Assembly: GCA_024349245.1 (NCBI GenBank)
Contig: JALDNG010000048.1
Span: 6,351,501 to 6,415,500, forward strand
From: Neodontobutis hainanensis
Taxonomy: Eukaryota; Chordata; Actinopteri; Gobiiformes; Odontobutidae
DNA: 64,000 nt
Direction of reading: 5' to 3'
Numbering within the stretch: the first letter of the stretch is position 1; the number at the start of each line of letters is the position of its first letter. Shown one piece after another: positions 35,723 through 48,300 of this stretch. Made by a program: the position numbers and the translations under genes. The notes beneath the pieces are model-generated. The model saw only the letters and a program-made list of their open reading frames with translations. It made no database searches and was not told the origin of the DNA.

Positions 35723-36090
35723 TTTTGGCTCAGTGTTAGAGCGGTCTGCATCCAGTGTTGTGTGTGGTTGTTGTCCGTTTGTGCTCGTAGAAGCATGCGC
35801 ACAGTGAACAAAGAAGAATCTGCGCTGGAGCCCTGTCTCGTCCCTGTCTTTTCAACGTTGTTTAGTTTATTTATGGCAGCAAATCAATGAAATGAAAACC
35901 AGGTAAACGAGCATGTGCGTTACATCACGTCCCCTGAAACAGCGCAGGACTTTTGATCCCAAAACCTTCTCATTTAATTAACTGTACAGAGGCAACCGCG
36001 ACAAATTCAGATTCAGATCAGGCTGTTGCTGATGCATGAAAGGGTTAAAAATAATGTTATCCGAACCATTGAAACTTCCGTAAGACACAT
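35723..36090 (+). mobile_element. TTAA-flanked miniature element, copy 2
   Basis: Aligns with 36849-37265 from the TGCATCCAGTGTT block to the right terminus, which ends CTTCCGTAAGACACAT followed by TTAA at 36091-36094. The left terminal repeat is lost, although a TTAA also sits at 35719-35722. Non-coding. Confidence 0.7.
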
Positions 36091-36164
36091 TTAACAGAGC
36101 CATCACCAGTGTTCACATAAAAATAATGAAATGAGGAAAAATATGAAGCTTTTTCCTTCATACT

Positions 36165-36245
36165 CACTGTATTAAGCATAACACTGCTTAAAACAGTGTT
36201 AGTCCTTGTTTTAGACCTTGTCTTAATACAGTGCTTAATACAGTG
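36165..36245. repeat. Nested inverted repeats forming a possible hairpin
   Basis: CACTGTATTAAGCA at 36165-36178 pairs perfectly with TGCTTAATACAGTG at 36232-36245. Inside, AACACTG and CAGTGTT form a second smaller stem. Confidence 0.8.
36205..36224 (+). repeat. 20-bp inverted repeat, left arm
   Basis: Perfect reverse complement of 36801-36820 (AAGACAAGGTCTAAAACAAG). Confidence 0.85.
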
Positions 36246-36800
36246 TTATGATTATGAATAGGAGGGACTTTGTGTTGATGGTGAGGCTTGTGTCCCTTTT
36301 CTTATTTGACATCAGTAACATAAACCATTTACCATGGAGCAGCACAGAAATTTCCTTTTTGAAGCCATGATTGAATCTTTACCTGTCTTTTCTTGAAGTC
36401 AGGTAGAATGTGCCTCGGTGCAGTCCGAGTGTCGATCTGGCAGCAGGATGACAAACACAGCCTGTAGGCGCTGTATCTGAGTCAGATCAACTACAAAGCC
36501 CTGTAGCTGGAGATGAGTCTGAGAAAATAAAGCCTTTGTTGCTTGTGTAGAAAGTGGAAAGACAGTGGCGGTGGCTGGTGTAGGCCTGGGGGACATTGTC
36601 CAAACACTGTTAAGCCAACACTGTGCATCTAAGGATTTGCACAAAATTGTGTTACCCTTTTATTAAGCCTCTTAATCTTCTCAATCTACAATGACTTGCC
36701 ACAATTTTCCACACATTTTGAGCACACTTTTACACGATATGGCGCTTTAAGAGAACAGCTTTGATTTGATTAAGGGGAATGTCAAAAACCTACTTTAAAC
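36246..36800. other. No gene recognised
   Basis: Sequence between the two arms of the 20-bp inverted repeat. The minus frame at 36399-36644 has no domain. Confidence 0.5.
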
Positions 36801-36820
36801 AAGACAAGGTCTAAAACAAG
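36801..36820 (-). repeat. 20-bp inverted repeat, right arm
   Basis: Perfect reverse complement of 36205-36224. It also forms part of a degenerate CTAAACC minisatellite. Confidence 0.85.
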
Positions 36821-36848
36821 AACTAAACCTGGACTAAACCCCATTTAA

Positions 36849-37265
36849 AGGAGCATTACGGACAATCCAGAGTTTTTGTACTAGTGTGCCACCTCTGGCA
36901 TTAGCGGTACTGCATCCAGTGTTATGCGTGTTCACTGTGCACACAAACAACAACCAAAAAAGAATCTGCAGGTTTCAAGTGCGCTGGAGCCCTGTCTCTT
37001 CCCTGTGTTCACAGGATTCATTTTCAACTTTTTCGCTAGTGTTGCTTAGTTTATTTATGGCGGCAAATCAGGAAGTGAGAACCAGGTAAACAAACTAACA
37101 AATAACGTCCGCTGAAACAGTGCTGGAGTTTTGTTCCCAAAACCATTTAATTGACTGTACAGGCTTACAGAGGAGACCGGCTCATTCTGCACATCAGGCT
37201 GTTGCTGATGCATGTATGGGTTAGAAATGTTTTTATTTGACCATTGAAACTTCCGTAATGCACCT
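36849..37265 (+). mobile_element. TTAA-flanked miniature element, copy 3, both ends present
   Basis: A 417-bp element with TTAA at 36845-36848 and 37266-37269. The left end is AGGAGCATTACGGA and the right end, reverse complemented, is AGGTGCATTACGGA: 13 of 14 positions match. No coding capacity. TTAA target duplication is typical of piggyBac-type transposons, but the terminal sequence does not start with the usual C-run, so assignment is open. Confidence 0.75.
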
Positions 37266-37269
37266 TTAA

Positions 37270-37620
37270 AGGTTAAGGAAACTCAGGACAAAACATTGCA
37301 GTACACCAGGACTAAACCTCATTGCAAAGACGAGTCGACTACAGACTAATCCTAGCACACAACATTTGAGTTGGGTGTTGATTAATACATTCAATCAGCC
37401 AGCCCTATCAGCCAAGATTACAGCTCATTTTGTGATTGAATGAAAAGTTTTTTTAATGAAATAAAACTTCCTTTAACTAAGTATCTGTTACTAAACACTA
37501 ACCCCCGTTTGGTCTAAGACTGAACCTGAACTGTTTGGGCTGTTTACAGTCTGTCATTCACTGGTCTTGATCTTTCTAAGGTCTAGTCACAAATTGGCCT
37601 TGACTACAACACTTTCTAAA
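37270..37620. repeat. Degenerate GGACTAAACC minisatellite and a hAT-like end
   Basis: Scattered units such as CCAGGACTAAACC (37309) and related words (GGTCTAAGACTGAACC, GAACTAAACC) continue the array seen at 36800-36845 on the other side of the inserted element. At 37595-37612 CCTTGACTACAACACT resembles a transposon end also seen near 44750. Confidence 0.45.
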
Positions 37621-38219
37621 TCCCTAAATAAATTCCTAAACCAGTGATAAACTAGAACTAAACCAGCCACAGGATCAAACCAATACAAAAAACCCTCATT
37701 GCACCAGGACTCTTCGCCGCTCTCGTAAATGACTACAAATGCTATTACAATGTTAACATTGACTGATAAGGTCTTAAAGAGGATTGTGCTTTGATGCCAC
37801 ATCAGATCATCAGATCCCAATGACAAATTTAATGAATAAACTGGATTATCCCGCAGTTACTATGTCAACCACAAATGTCAACTCACAAAATGTATTAAAA
37901 GCTTATTTCCAAACACTATGCCAACACTGACATGCCCCAGAGATTAGTCAGGATTATTTGAAGTTTGAGATAATTGGGCTGAAGGCAATACAGACATGAT
38001 GTGCCAGATTTTCACAATCTAAAGTGTAAGGCGGATGTAGTTAAGCACAGTAAATGCTGGGGTGTGTCCAATGGGCAGCTTTAAATGGCTGGACATGGTG
38101 CAAAGAGGCTGAACCTACATAATGATTGGCAGGTCTAATCTGCAAGTACCAGAAGATACTAAGGGAGTAGAAATACTTTCTCTTGTGTGACTTCATTGTC
38201 AATTAAACATAGGAAGAGT
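37621..38219. other. No gene recognised
   Basis: Nothing supported. Confidence 0.5.
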
Positions 38220-38660
38220 ATTGCATAATAAGAAAATATATTTCCCAATTTTTTTTTATTGTATTTCAGTAGAAAATAAAATAATTTTAAAAAAATCCAT
38301 ACTTTCATTGTCATTTAAAAAAAATAAATTACTGACTAAAGGGGTGTAGTCTAAAGTCGCGACTTATTCTGCCTACTTCTTTTACTATTGAAATAAAAAA
38401 ATAAGCATCTATCAAAACAACAAAGCAAAACCGAAAAAACAAAACAAAAACAACCACAAAATATTAACAATTAATAGAAACAAACAAAAATATACAGGTA
38501 TCATTCCTATCCTTTTTAATTTTTATTAATTAATTATCATTATATAAATTATATTTGAATCAAATTATTTGATTATTTAATTAAATTATTTATTATGTTT
38601 ACAATTAGTTATTACAATAGAGTAAATTTGTCAAAAATACTAGTTTTATATAATCTTTTT
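38220..38660. other. Very AT-rich block
   Basis: Long runs of A and T with many TTATT and AAACAAA words. No gene or element recognised. Confidence 0.7.
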
Positions 38661-41600
38661 AAGTATGTCGGTCACCAAAAAGGCAATGTCAAAGTAAGTA
38701 TTTGCATCTACCTCAATTATAATACCCTTCCTTGAGTGACGATAACAAAAACTGCAAGTTCATGTTGATGATGAAAGTAGCAGTGTATTAGAAAATAGTA
38801 AAACCCAATAAAATAAAAATATACATATAAATACTGGGGTGTTGTAGATATTTAAACTGAGTACAATGTAACAATACAAAACAGATTTTTAGGTTTTCTG
38901 AATAAATACTGAGACAATTACTTACCCTCTTCTACATAATCAGTGCACATAACTTAGGGCACATAAATGTGTGCAGCTTATGTTGTTTGCAAAGACTAAA
39001 AAGTTGTAATACGCCTGGGTTGAATTTGCTTAGCTTATGTGTATCTGCTCCTGTCTGCCTCACCAAACTCCACCTCCTTCTGCAGATCAACCATGACCAT
39101 AGTTTAGCGCCTCATAAAAATGCACTTAGACAAATCTTTTAACAAAACCTACATCTATATGTTGCCACTCAGTACATTCCTAATTTCAAAGTAAGTCGGT
39201 GACAGACCAAGGTCAGATGAACGACTGAGACCCATTCTTAGTCATGCTTCAGACCAACACCTGTCCTCTCCTCTCTAAGTGTCCATTTTCAGTCAGAAAA
39301 GCCAGATGGCACCGCACATTTCCTCTGGCAATGGAGCACCCCTTTTCTCTTGAGAACACGGGCAGAAACACCATCCTACTATCACACAAGTGGACTACCT
39401 ACTCTTCCTTTTCCCAACTGTTCCTTATCAAATATTAATATTTCTCTGAGTGCTGAGCAAACGCAGATTATAAAAAGAAAGGGCAGTGGGAATGCCGACA
39501 AGAGAACAGCACAGAGAAAAGTAGAAACTAATCAAAGGACCTCATGGGTCAAGGCAAATATCTGGGAGAAAATGAGACTTTCATTTTGGGTGTTATATGA
39601 AGAAGCCCTAAGACAGCCAAATGATAAAAACAAAGCATTATGGGGTTTGTGCATTTGGGAATTAGGCTGAGATAGTTGGTGAGGAGGAAGTTTTATTTGG
39701 TGTCAGGAGAGGAAAGATCAAAGGTGTTGTTGATCTTTATTGGGTTTTCTTTCTTGCTGTTAAATTTAATCTTTTATAAGGAAGTTCAGATTGTTGGAAG
39801 TGAAAGTGTGAAATCAGAGGTCGCGTCAACCGAATATTTTCTGTCACTGACGTTGCTTTTTTAGAAGTGACTGAAAAATATGACGAGATTTATTGTAATT
39901 CCTACTCCTGACCAGGTGGTATTTTACTGAAAGTACATATTAATAAGTAATTATCTTGAAGAGTCTAAAATTTGTCAAGCTGCATTCAGTTGCAAAAAAT
40001 GTCACGTCAGCTGAGTGTGAGTAGTTTTTTCAAACCGCCAAATTGTTTTGAAATTGTTAATAAAGGTGAAAAAAGATGACATGATGCAGTGGAGGATGAA
40101 GACAAACAGGTAACACTGAACAGGGCAGACAGATCTACAGAACAGAGATTGAATTAGATTAAGTTACTTTTTGTCATTTCCTTTTTTAGTTAGAATTGTG
40201 TAATATACTGTGTTTTTTTTTTACTTGCCAAAAGTCAAACACAATAGATCCCTATTGTCTGTTGTTCATAAAGAAATAAAACACATAATCTGTCCTTTAT
40301 GCTCATTTTATAGCCTCACTTCTTAAAATGTCAGTAATAATACCTTGTATAGCTTTTTGATTTAAAGTATGAAAACTAAAATGACAGGTAATAATAGATT
40401 ATGAATTTTACAACTCTGTCCATCAAAATGACAGAGTGAGAAAGTTTAGCGTGACCTCTGTGAAATATATATTCAGCCAATGCACTTTCATTCTGAGATG
40501 TAGTATACTAAAATATCACACATTTTCGAGTGTATATTTTAAAGATCAAGCCAAGGTCGGATATTTTCCGATATTTATTTGAGCGGTGTCCTTCCACTGT
40601 CAAAAGACAAGCAGGGAAATTAGTGAATCTACATTTTTACAGAGTTAATCAAAGAGAGTTAATATTTGTCTCTAAGTCAGTCCTTATGGCTGTGTTTTAA
40701 ACCAAGTTCAGACTTGAGTATCCTTCCATTAAGAAATAGGTATGCCTCAATGTGCTGCTCAGTGCCACCTAAATTACTACCCTCCAATTAAACACTGACA
40801 GTGACTGAGGGCCCTTTTTAACCCAAACGTTTGCACTAAGGACTCACTTACTGTTACATTGCATTTATTTGTTTCACCAAGATTTGGTTTTAAAACTTTA
40901 CCTGAGGCTGTTTACTGTTTAAGCCAGGTTTTGTTATAAAGCTCATTATGAAACGGTTGGCTACACATATTTCAGTCTCTTAACTGTTAACAGTAAAGGC
41001 CATCTTGTGGAACTCTTGCCAAAGTGTCTTAAACAACCAATACTCATTTGTTTCTAAAGCATGCTCACAGAGACAAGTGAGTTTGATGCTTTGAGAGGAT
41101 ATAAAATGGCACATATTTAAGCTGAATCATTAAGAGGAATGTAACTTTCTAATCCCTGTTAAGATGTAGAAGAAGTAGGTGGAGCTGACTAGCATAGACA
41201 TACACAAGAGTAGGATAGTTCAGTTAAATGGGTCACTAAGTGGTCAAATGGGGCCTTTTTACTAGTTAGTATCTTTGCATATTAATGTTGCATATTTTAG
41301 CTGTTAACACCCGGTCACCTGCATCTGATAAGAATGGACCAAATTTTGAATTCTAAACTTTTTATATCTCCTTTGGCATTTGGAAAGAGCAATATAATAC
41401 ACTGTGTAGTATATAAAGTAAACTCTACACATGACACTTAATAAACACATTTCTAACATTATAAAAACATACAGTATATGAATATGACAAAGTGCAAAAT
41501 TGCTTAGCCTTTTAAAACTTTCAAATATGTTCAACTTTATGATGGCCAATTTTAAATTGTTCTGAATTAAAAGTCATGAATGTGCAACAGATGCAAAGTC

Positions 41601-41739
41601 ATTTTCATTGTGCCTTTTTGAGTCTTTGGAAATTACTGCAGTCTTTTCCATTTCAAAATGTAATAGTTCATGTAATATTTCAACGCTTCCATGTTGGTGC
41701 TCATGTCTTGCAGGGCTAAACATCATTGGAAGGGGAAAA
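38661..41739. other. No gene recognised
   Basis: Unique-looking AT-rich sequence. The forward frames at 39244-39864 have no recognised domains. Confidence 0.55.
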
Positions 41740-42015
41740 ATGAGCGGTTGTCCTATAACTGGAAGGCTGGTGGTTTGATTCCCACTCTCTCCAGTTGATA
41801 CTGTTGTTGTGTCCTTGGGCAAGACACTTAACCCACCTTGCCTTCAGTGCCACCGCACTGGTGTGAGAATGTTTGTTGGTGGTTGAAGGCAGTCAGTCTG
41901 CCCCAGGGCAGCTATGGCTACAGACGAAGCTTACCACCACCAGTGTGTGACTGTGGAGTGAATGAATAAAGCGTTTTGAGTCTACTAGGAAGGGAAAAAA
42001 GCATGATATAAATCA
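41740..42015 (+). mobile_element. tRNA-derived SINE, family B, plus orientation
   Basis: The head is partial (GAGCGGTTGTCC) with a good B box GGTTTGATTCC. The body includes TGTCCTTGGGCAAGACACTT and CCCCAGGGCAGCTATGGCTA. The tail AAAGCGTTTTGAGTCTACTA ends in a degraded ATATAAATC. No target duplication was found. Confidence 0.82.
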
Positions 42016-44489
42016 AATTCAGTAAACCCATGTCTTACAATGCTTACCTCACCGTGGAAAACAGCAAACACAAATTCATTGCGTTCTTGTAGCAGTCTTG
42101 TAAAAATACCCAACAACTTTGAGAAGTGAAAGACATGTCAGCAAAGAAAACAAAACCTCGGATAAAAACAAGATATGTTCAGGTTGATCATTTGATTTTT
42201 CTTATAGTGCATGTACAGAAGTAAAAACATCACCCCGGTTGACCATTACCTCTGCAGGTTGCAGTGTCTACTTTGTGTTTGTGGAGATAAGCAGCACTGG
42301 CTCTTTTTTAAGGCCCTGTGTTTGCATCTGGCTATCTGTGATGCAGGTGTCGAGGGTGGGCTTTGACTTTGTAAGCCATATTCAAACACATAGGGGATTA
42401 CATCTATTCTTCCAGCGCCAAAGACACGTCCCACTGAGGTTTATTTAGCAGTGTGCCGATCAGATATGGAGATGAAAAGAACAAACTATACCTAGATACA
42501 TGTGATTGACAGGATAATGCAAGATCAGGAAGAGAGAGATCTGGAATAAAAGACCCAAAAGGTCATGTGATCAAATAGATATTCAGTCAGATAGATTTAA
42601 GATTGTTGTGATGTTATCTAGAGAACAAGGAGCTTATTAGGCCCTCGAGATTGGATTCCTTTTACAGGAGTATCCACAGGAGCTTAAGCATCAGCCAATG
42701 ACACAGAAGTGATGCTATTAAGTGATTTTAAAAGCTTTTAATAATATTTCCTCAAGGATCAATAAAGGGTTTTGAAGTAAATGTGTTCTTATCAAAGAAT
42801 TGCAGTGATTTGTAACAAATTCTAACAAATGCCCAAAGTAACCAGAGGCAGAAATGAAATGAATTGTGTGGATTTTGGAGTGTTGTAGTTACCACATAAA
42901 ATGAGAGAAAGACAAGCTCAAGATTTTTAGGGACTGAGTCAGAACCATGTCGTCTCCTGGGACAGAAACAAGGTAGAAGAAGAACTGAGTTCAATACTGA
43001 GGCCTTTATACAGCTGTTGTAAAGCTGGACATAGGAGCAAAACACAAAAAATTGAATACCCAGTTTCAGAAAGATGAAATGAATGGCATAAAAACACATA
43101 GCAAATGTTTAAAAATATGTCTGACATTTTCTTGTCCGTTGATCTTTCAAAGCAACAGTTATTTTTCTCAGAGGGCTGTGCATGCAAATGTCAACATACA
43201 ACATTTTCCTATAAATGTGTGGAAAGTTTTGTTAAAAAAATTCTATGAACAATTGTAGCACTCATCTATATATGGTTGTGTGTGATTTATGTTAATGATA
43301 ATCACGTGTACATTACATGTGAATTGTACATTAATGAAATTTTCTTTTCTTTATTAATGTACATCTTCACATTAGACAACACATATTATGCCTAAAAGAG
43401 ATGCTATTAAAATATGCCCCATAATGATTCTGTGCATGTGTCTTTATGAATGCATGTGTGGTAAATGAAAGTTTAAGGTTAATTTAATCAAAAGAACATG
43501 CAATTAGTGTTTGCTACAAGAGAAGTGCAATGACAAGGAAATATACAGTTCTTAAATATGACGGTGTGTCTAAAAATAAAAGATAAATAACCATATACTG
43601 TAAGCCTTGTGTTTTTGACTGACAGATTATGACCTAACAATGAAAACACATGCCGAGCTGACAGTATCTAATTCGCCCTAATTGAACACATCGCACCTCT
43701 CTAACCGACTCATAACCTCTGACCTGTGTATTGAGCTGTCTTTGAGTTGAATATCTGAAGCTTTGTTTTTGAATGGCACAGTGCAGTGCAGAGGACGTGT
43801 CTCTAGATGTATACATTTAACGCAGGGCTGTTTAAAATCCCAGAGGAGAAATGGAAAGAAGAAAGACGCAGTCGGCGAGCAGAGCCACCCAGGGGCATGA
43901 ATCACTCGAGCTGACAAGGAGACAAAGGTCTGAAACGTGTAATAACTCAACTCTTACTGTGAATCTGTCACTGCAGTTTTGAATGTGGAGTTTCTCATAA
44001 TGTGTGTGTGCGGATGCTAAGTTCTCCCACTTAGAATGAAGGGCACCTCTGCTGGAGAGAGAGGGATGGCTCCGTCAGGGCCTCGTGGGATGGAGGGGTA
44101 TTTGTCAGCGATGGTCAAAATAACTTGATAGCGCCGAGAGGAAATACAGTCACAAAGGAGAAGCAAGGTGGAAGGAAATGAGGTGAAAACATTTGTATCT
44201 GTGGATGCAGTTTGTGTTGTTGTTGACAAGTCATTTACGCAAAAGTGAGCGGAGTCATATCCAGAAATAAATCCAGAAATAATTTGTTGTGGGCAAACTT
44301 GTAAAGCTGCACTTACTCATGGAATGTGTCATGTGAGTTACTTGCTCTAAAGGGCATAAGGTGTGAATGGATTGAGGAGGATTTAATGGCAGATTTAATG
44401 AGTCAAAGCCAAGCTGGCTCAATGAAGAAATTAAAAATGAATACTGTATATGCCCTGAATTATGTAATACTTCCCATCTTAATCGCCTG
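42016..44489. other. No gene recognised
   Basis: Unique-looking sequence with one short palindrome at 43326-43362. Open frames such as 42752-43099 on the minus strand have no domains. Confidence 0.55.
43326..43362. repeat. Short hairpin
   Basis: GTACATTAAT (43326-43335) and ATTAATGTAC (43353-43362) are perfect inverted repeats around a 17-base loop. Confidence 0.7.
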
Positions 44490-44755
44490 GTGCTTTAGAA
44501 TGCAAGGCTGGTCTTGGTCCTAATACAAGACTCAACCACATTTTTTAAATATGTTGGTCTTGGCCATACAGATCATCAAAATCATTTGTAATTTGGTCTT
44601 GTTCTGTCTGGACTTGCACCATTTGTTCCTGGGTATGTCTTCCTATGGAACATATGTTCATTTTGGTCTTGAGCCCAAAACGTTTGGCTCTTGTCTTGGT
44701 CTCAATATACTCTTATCTTTTTTAGTGTAGTCCTGACTACAACACTCTGCTCATT
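44490..44755. mobile_element. Degenerate hAT-like element with TTGGTCTTG words
   Basis: TTGGTCTTG-type words recur (44510, 44555, 44605, 44660, 44695) and the block closes with GTCCTGACTACAACACTCTG, a terminus known from fish hAT-like elements. No second terminus, target duplication or coding frame was found. Confidence 0.5.
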
Positions 44756-44929
44756 TCAACCAATGCCAAGTGAGTGATTATAGTTGCCATTTATGTTAAA
44801 CTACAACTGCCATGGCATGGGAGCAGGGCCTGAGCCTCTCCTTACTGGAGGCAACCCGGACTTCTACGCTCTAACTTGTCAGTTTGTCCTCTCTTGGTGC
44901 CTACCATTAATTAATCCAGTTCTTAGGTG

Positions 44930-45309
44930 TCCACAGGGCTCACATTTCAAAGGCTAAACTGTCCATGATGCACCCTGATGTGAGTCAACCAGATGAAACT
45001 CCTCCAAGGCATCCCTTATCCACTTGCTTCGGTCCTGCCCTCACTGGACCTAATTTTTGGAGAGGGGTGTTTGACAGTTTGTCTCAGGTGTTTGGTGTGG
45101 TGCTGGGTCCGGATCCCCTGGTGATCCTGTTTGGGGTCCTGGATGGACGTTCGAGACAGCGGTGACTTGAGCGTTGACTTGAGCGGTGACTGGGTTAGTG
45201 AGGTTTTTTACACTTTTTTCTTGATGTTTTATTGTTGTTCTTGTGTCTGTTTTTAATTTTTACTTTGTTGTGTAAAGACTAAACTTTCAACAAAAAAAAA
45301 AAAAAAAAA
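44930..45309 (+). mobile_element. L1/Tx1-like LINE 3' end with poly(A) tail
   Basis: The forward frame at 44965-45165 reads CFGPALTGPNFWRGVFDSLS and ends VVLGPDPLVILFGVL, which matches the C-terminal region of L1/Tx1-type ORF2 proteins (a cysteine, then FW..VF..LS and a PDPL.ILFG motif). A non-coding tail of about 110 bases leads to an A-tract at 45292-45309. The element is 5'-truncated and no target duplication was identified. Confidence 0.72.
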
Positions 45310-48300
45310 GAAATCTATTATTCAAAGGTATAATGGTATAAATAAGCTCAAGTGGCCGTATAGATGTGTATGGTTCTTCATCTCTGCTTTTGAAAAAATG
45401 CAATAATCACTGTGGCATTGCATTCTGCAATGCTGCCATAAAGTGCCACCAAAAAACCCACACTGCACCTTCAGCAGTAGAGTAAAGATGCAGCTGATTC
45501 ATTTTAACTTTGGTGTGTTAGAAGTCCATCATTTACAAATTGTAAAGATAAATGTTTGCACTCTTTAGTTGATGCTAAAATTCTATGCCAAGTGAAATAA
45601 AATAAACAACCAAAGTTTAAAATACTTTCATTATTGTGAAGTATTTCTTTTGGCCTAAGTAGCTTGGTTTTATTATAATTTTTTGCCTAAGCTTTACGTT
45701 TATTCTATGCAATGAATTAATGTGCGCATATTTTACATTGTTAATAAATACAAACTAATTCCTCGGATTTAGGATTACTAACATCCCACTCAGGTAAAAC
45801 AGAGCTTCAGTAAAGGCATCCTGACATCTTCACTGCATCATGATTTCAAAGTAAAAGCCAGTGCTGTTTGCATGCTCCTCTGAACATGCATCAGCTTCAA
45901 ACACAACCCCTTGTGGCTGCATCAACGTGACCTAATCTCGATATAGAATCATACACAAGTGCACAGTCTCATGGTGTCCTTGCACATGTCAGCACTAGCT
46001 CTACACCCCATTGTCGACTTGGGCGGAGGTAGAAATAGCCCCCAGGCCATGGTACGACACTGGGCTGAGGGTCCCATTCTGTCACTGATACAACATAAAG
46101 TGACCTTGGAGCAGAGAGCACTGATTCCCACAGTCTGCAATGTCACATACAATCTCCTCAATCTCTTTACAGGCTCGGAGGGCTTTTGTGTTTGTAGAGG
46201 AGGTCGGTGTGAACAGGTCGAGTGTGTATTTTTAAAAAGCTGTGAAAAGGTGGCATGTGGGTTTCATAAGGCAACATGCATCACCTGTTCTAATTTTAAA
46301 AAAGTGTGTTCCAAACAGTGAAAAAGGGTCAAAAGTTAGGTCAGGTAGAAAATTTACAGATACATCTTTTAAAAAATCCAGAATGACCTTCAAAAAATGT
46401 TTAAATGAATATCTGCATTGCTATGTAGACAGGACCAAAACCGTGCAAAGGAATAATGGCCACTCAAATGATATACAAAGGTAGATCTTGCTGCAAAAAA
46501 ATGACAAAAGTGATAATAAAATTGAAAAAAAAAAAAAAGTTAAACAATATTTATTAGAATGATTGTGACCAAGTTGCTACTTAAAATGTTATGGACCACA
46601 TGTTGGACTAAATAGGGTCCAACCCTAGTTTTTTTTTTTTTATGTTTATATAAACGGACGCATTACACATGTATTTTAATTGGGTTTTATACCAATAATT
46701 TTTTAATGACAATGCCAAGTCAAATTCATATTCATTTTGAAACTTAACTGGCTTTAGATAAACAATACAACATCCTAAGTATGTAGTTACAAGTTTGAGT
46801 TTTGACCCTATGAGGCTGCTGTAGTTTGATGAATTTAAATCAGAGATTAAACCAAAAAAAACCCCTGGTTTATCCAAATATTAATTAATGAATCTGTAAA
46901 TGCCTTTAATAGCTGTATATGACTGCTGTGGGGATGCTGTTTATGAAATGTCTTGGGATTTTTTTTTTAATAATGGATAATGTTTTAGGAAGGAAACTTG
47001 TTCTAGGCTAATTTATACTAAAAATTTCAAAACAAGAGATTGAGGTTTGGTCGACGTGCAACGTTCACGTTCAGTTCATATTGTCAGATAAACATAAATC
47101 CACCTTATATTGAAACTTTAATGGTAGGGTCTATTTAAGTACTATTTTTTTTCATATTATCATATGTACACATTTTGCAACAGTATGGGCAGGCATGTGA
47201 CATATATGGATTTAATATTTATATTTTTTGTCTTTCTAATACAAACAGACGCAGAGAAACTGAAGTAAATGTAAAAGGTGTGCAACCGCCCCCACTCTCC
47301 CCTACATTCAGTGAAGGACGTCTCAGTTCAACTGTAACAGTAATAGTAACATAACATACAGTTCATGGCACACAGCAGTGGTTAACATTTTATTGTACAA
47401 ACAAATGTGTGGTCTTGTTATTGTGTTGATGCACAGAAGTGTCTTGAGTTGATGTATTTAGACAAAAGCCTGCAGCGGTCGTCCCATGACTCTGACTGTC
47501 GTCTTCATAGAAACTATAGCATTAGTGACAATGCACTGTAAACAGAGCCTGTCCCCTTCAACACGCCTTAAGTACAGTATCCTCATTCGGGGACAAACCG
47601 CTCTGGGACATACAGTGTTTGTCCACCAATCATCAAATAGTGAATTCAAAGTGACAGCATTGTAGAGATGTAAATATATAAAGACAGTGTCCCTATTAAA
47701 CACAGAGGCCACTGCCTGTCTCCTATTAGACGATCGTTAGATCAAAGTTGCAGTTATTATTTTAGTTACTATGTTGCAGATATTATTTTAGTTACTATGA
47801 CCAGAACCATTGTCAATGCAAAATTAAATATTTTTATACAAACAAGTTAATATATGACAAACAGAAATAACATGAAGCAAATATTCATACATGAATACGT
47901 ACTTCTCTGCCAGCCATTCAAGCCTCATTCTTTCTTGTTTACCGGTTTATCCGATCACATACCAATGATGATGCTGATTTTGCACAACCTTATAATTAGC
48001 ATACCAAATCCAATTTATAATATTGTTGTTTAAACAAGACCCTTTTAAAAGTGCTTACAAACTAGGTCAGCTGAACTAAACTCCTCTTTGTGGTCTCACA
48101 TTTACACGTGTTTGTACAGTATGCAGTCACAAGTTTTTCAAAAAGTAAATCCATTCACAAGGATATGTTCGTCTTTACTCACCTGAACTGTGCCTGGGGC
48201 CGATCTGCAGTAGATCCACAATTGGATGCTAAAAGGTTTTGTCTGTTTGTCTCATAATTTAATATTTATCCATCCACATGCTGCTTCATGTCAGGTTATG

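Noticed and set aside
46185..46320. Acceptor-like CTCTTTACAG followed by a cysteine-rich frame
   Set aside because: Cysteine spacing matches no family I know, frame ends quickly, and no partner exon was seen.
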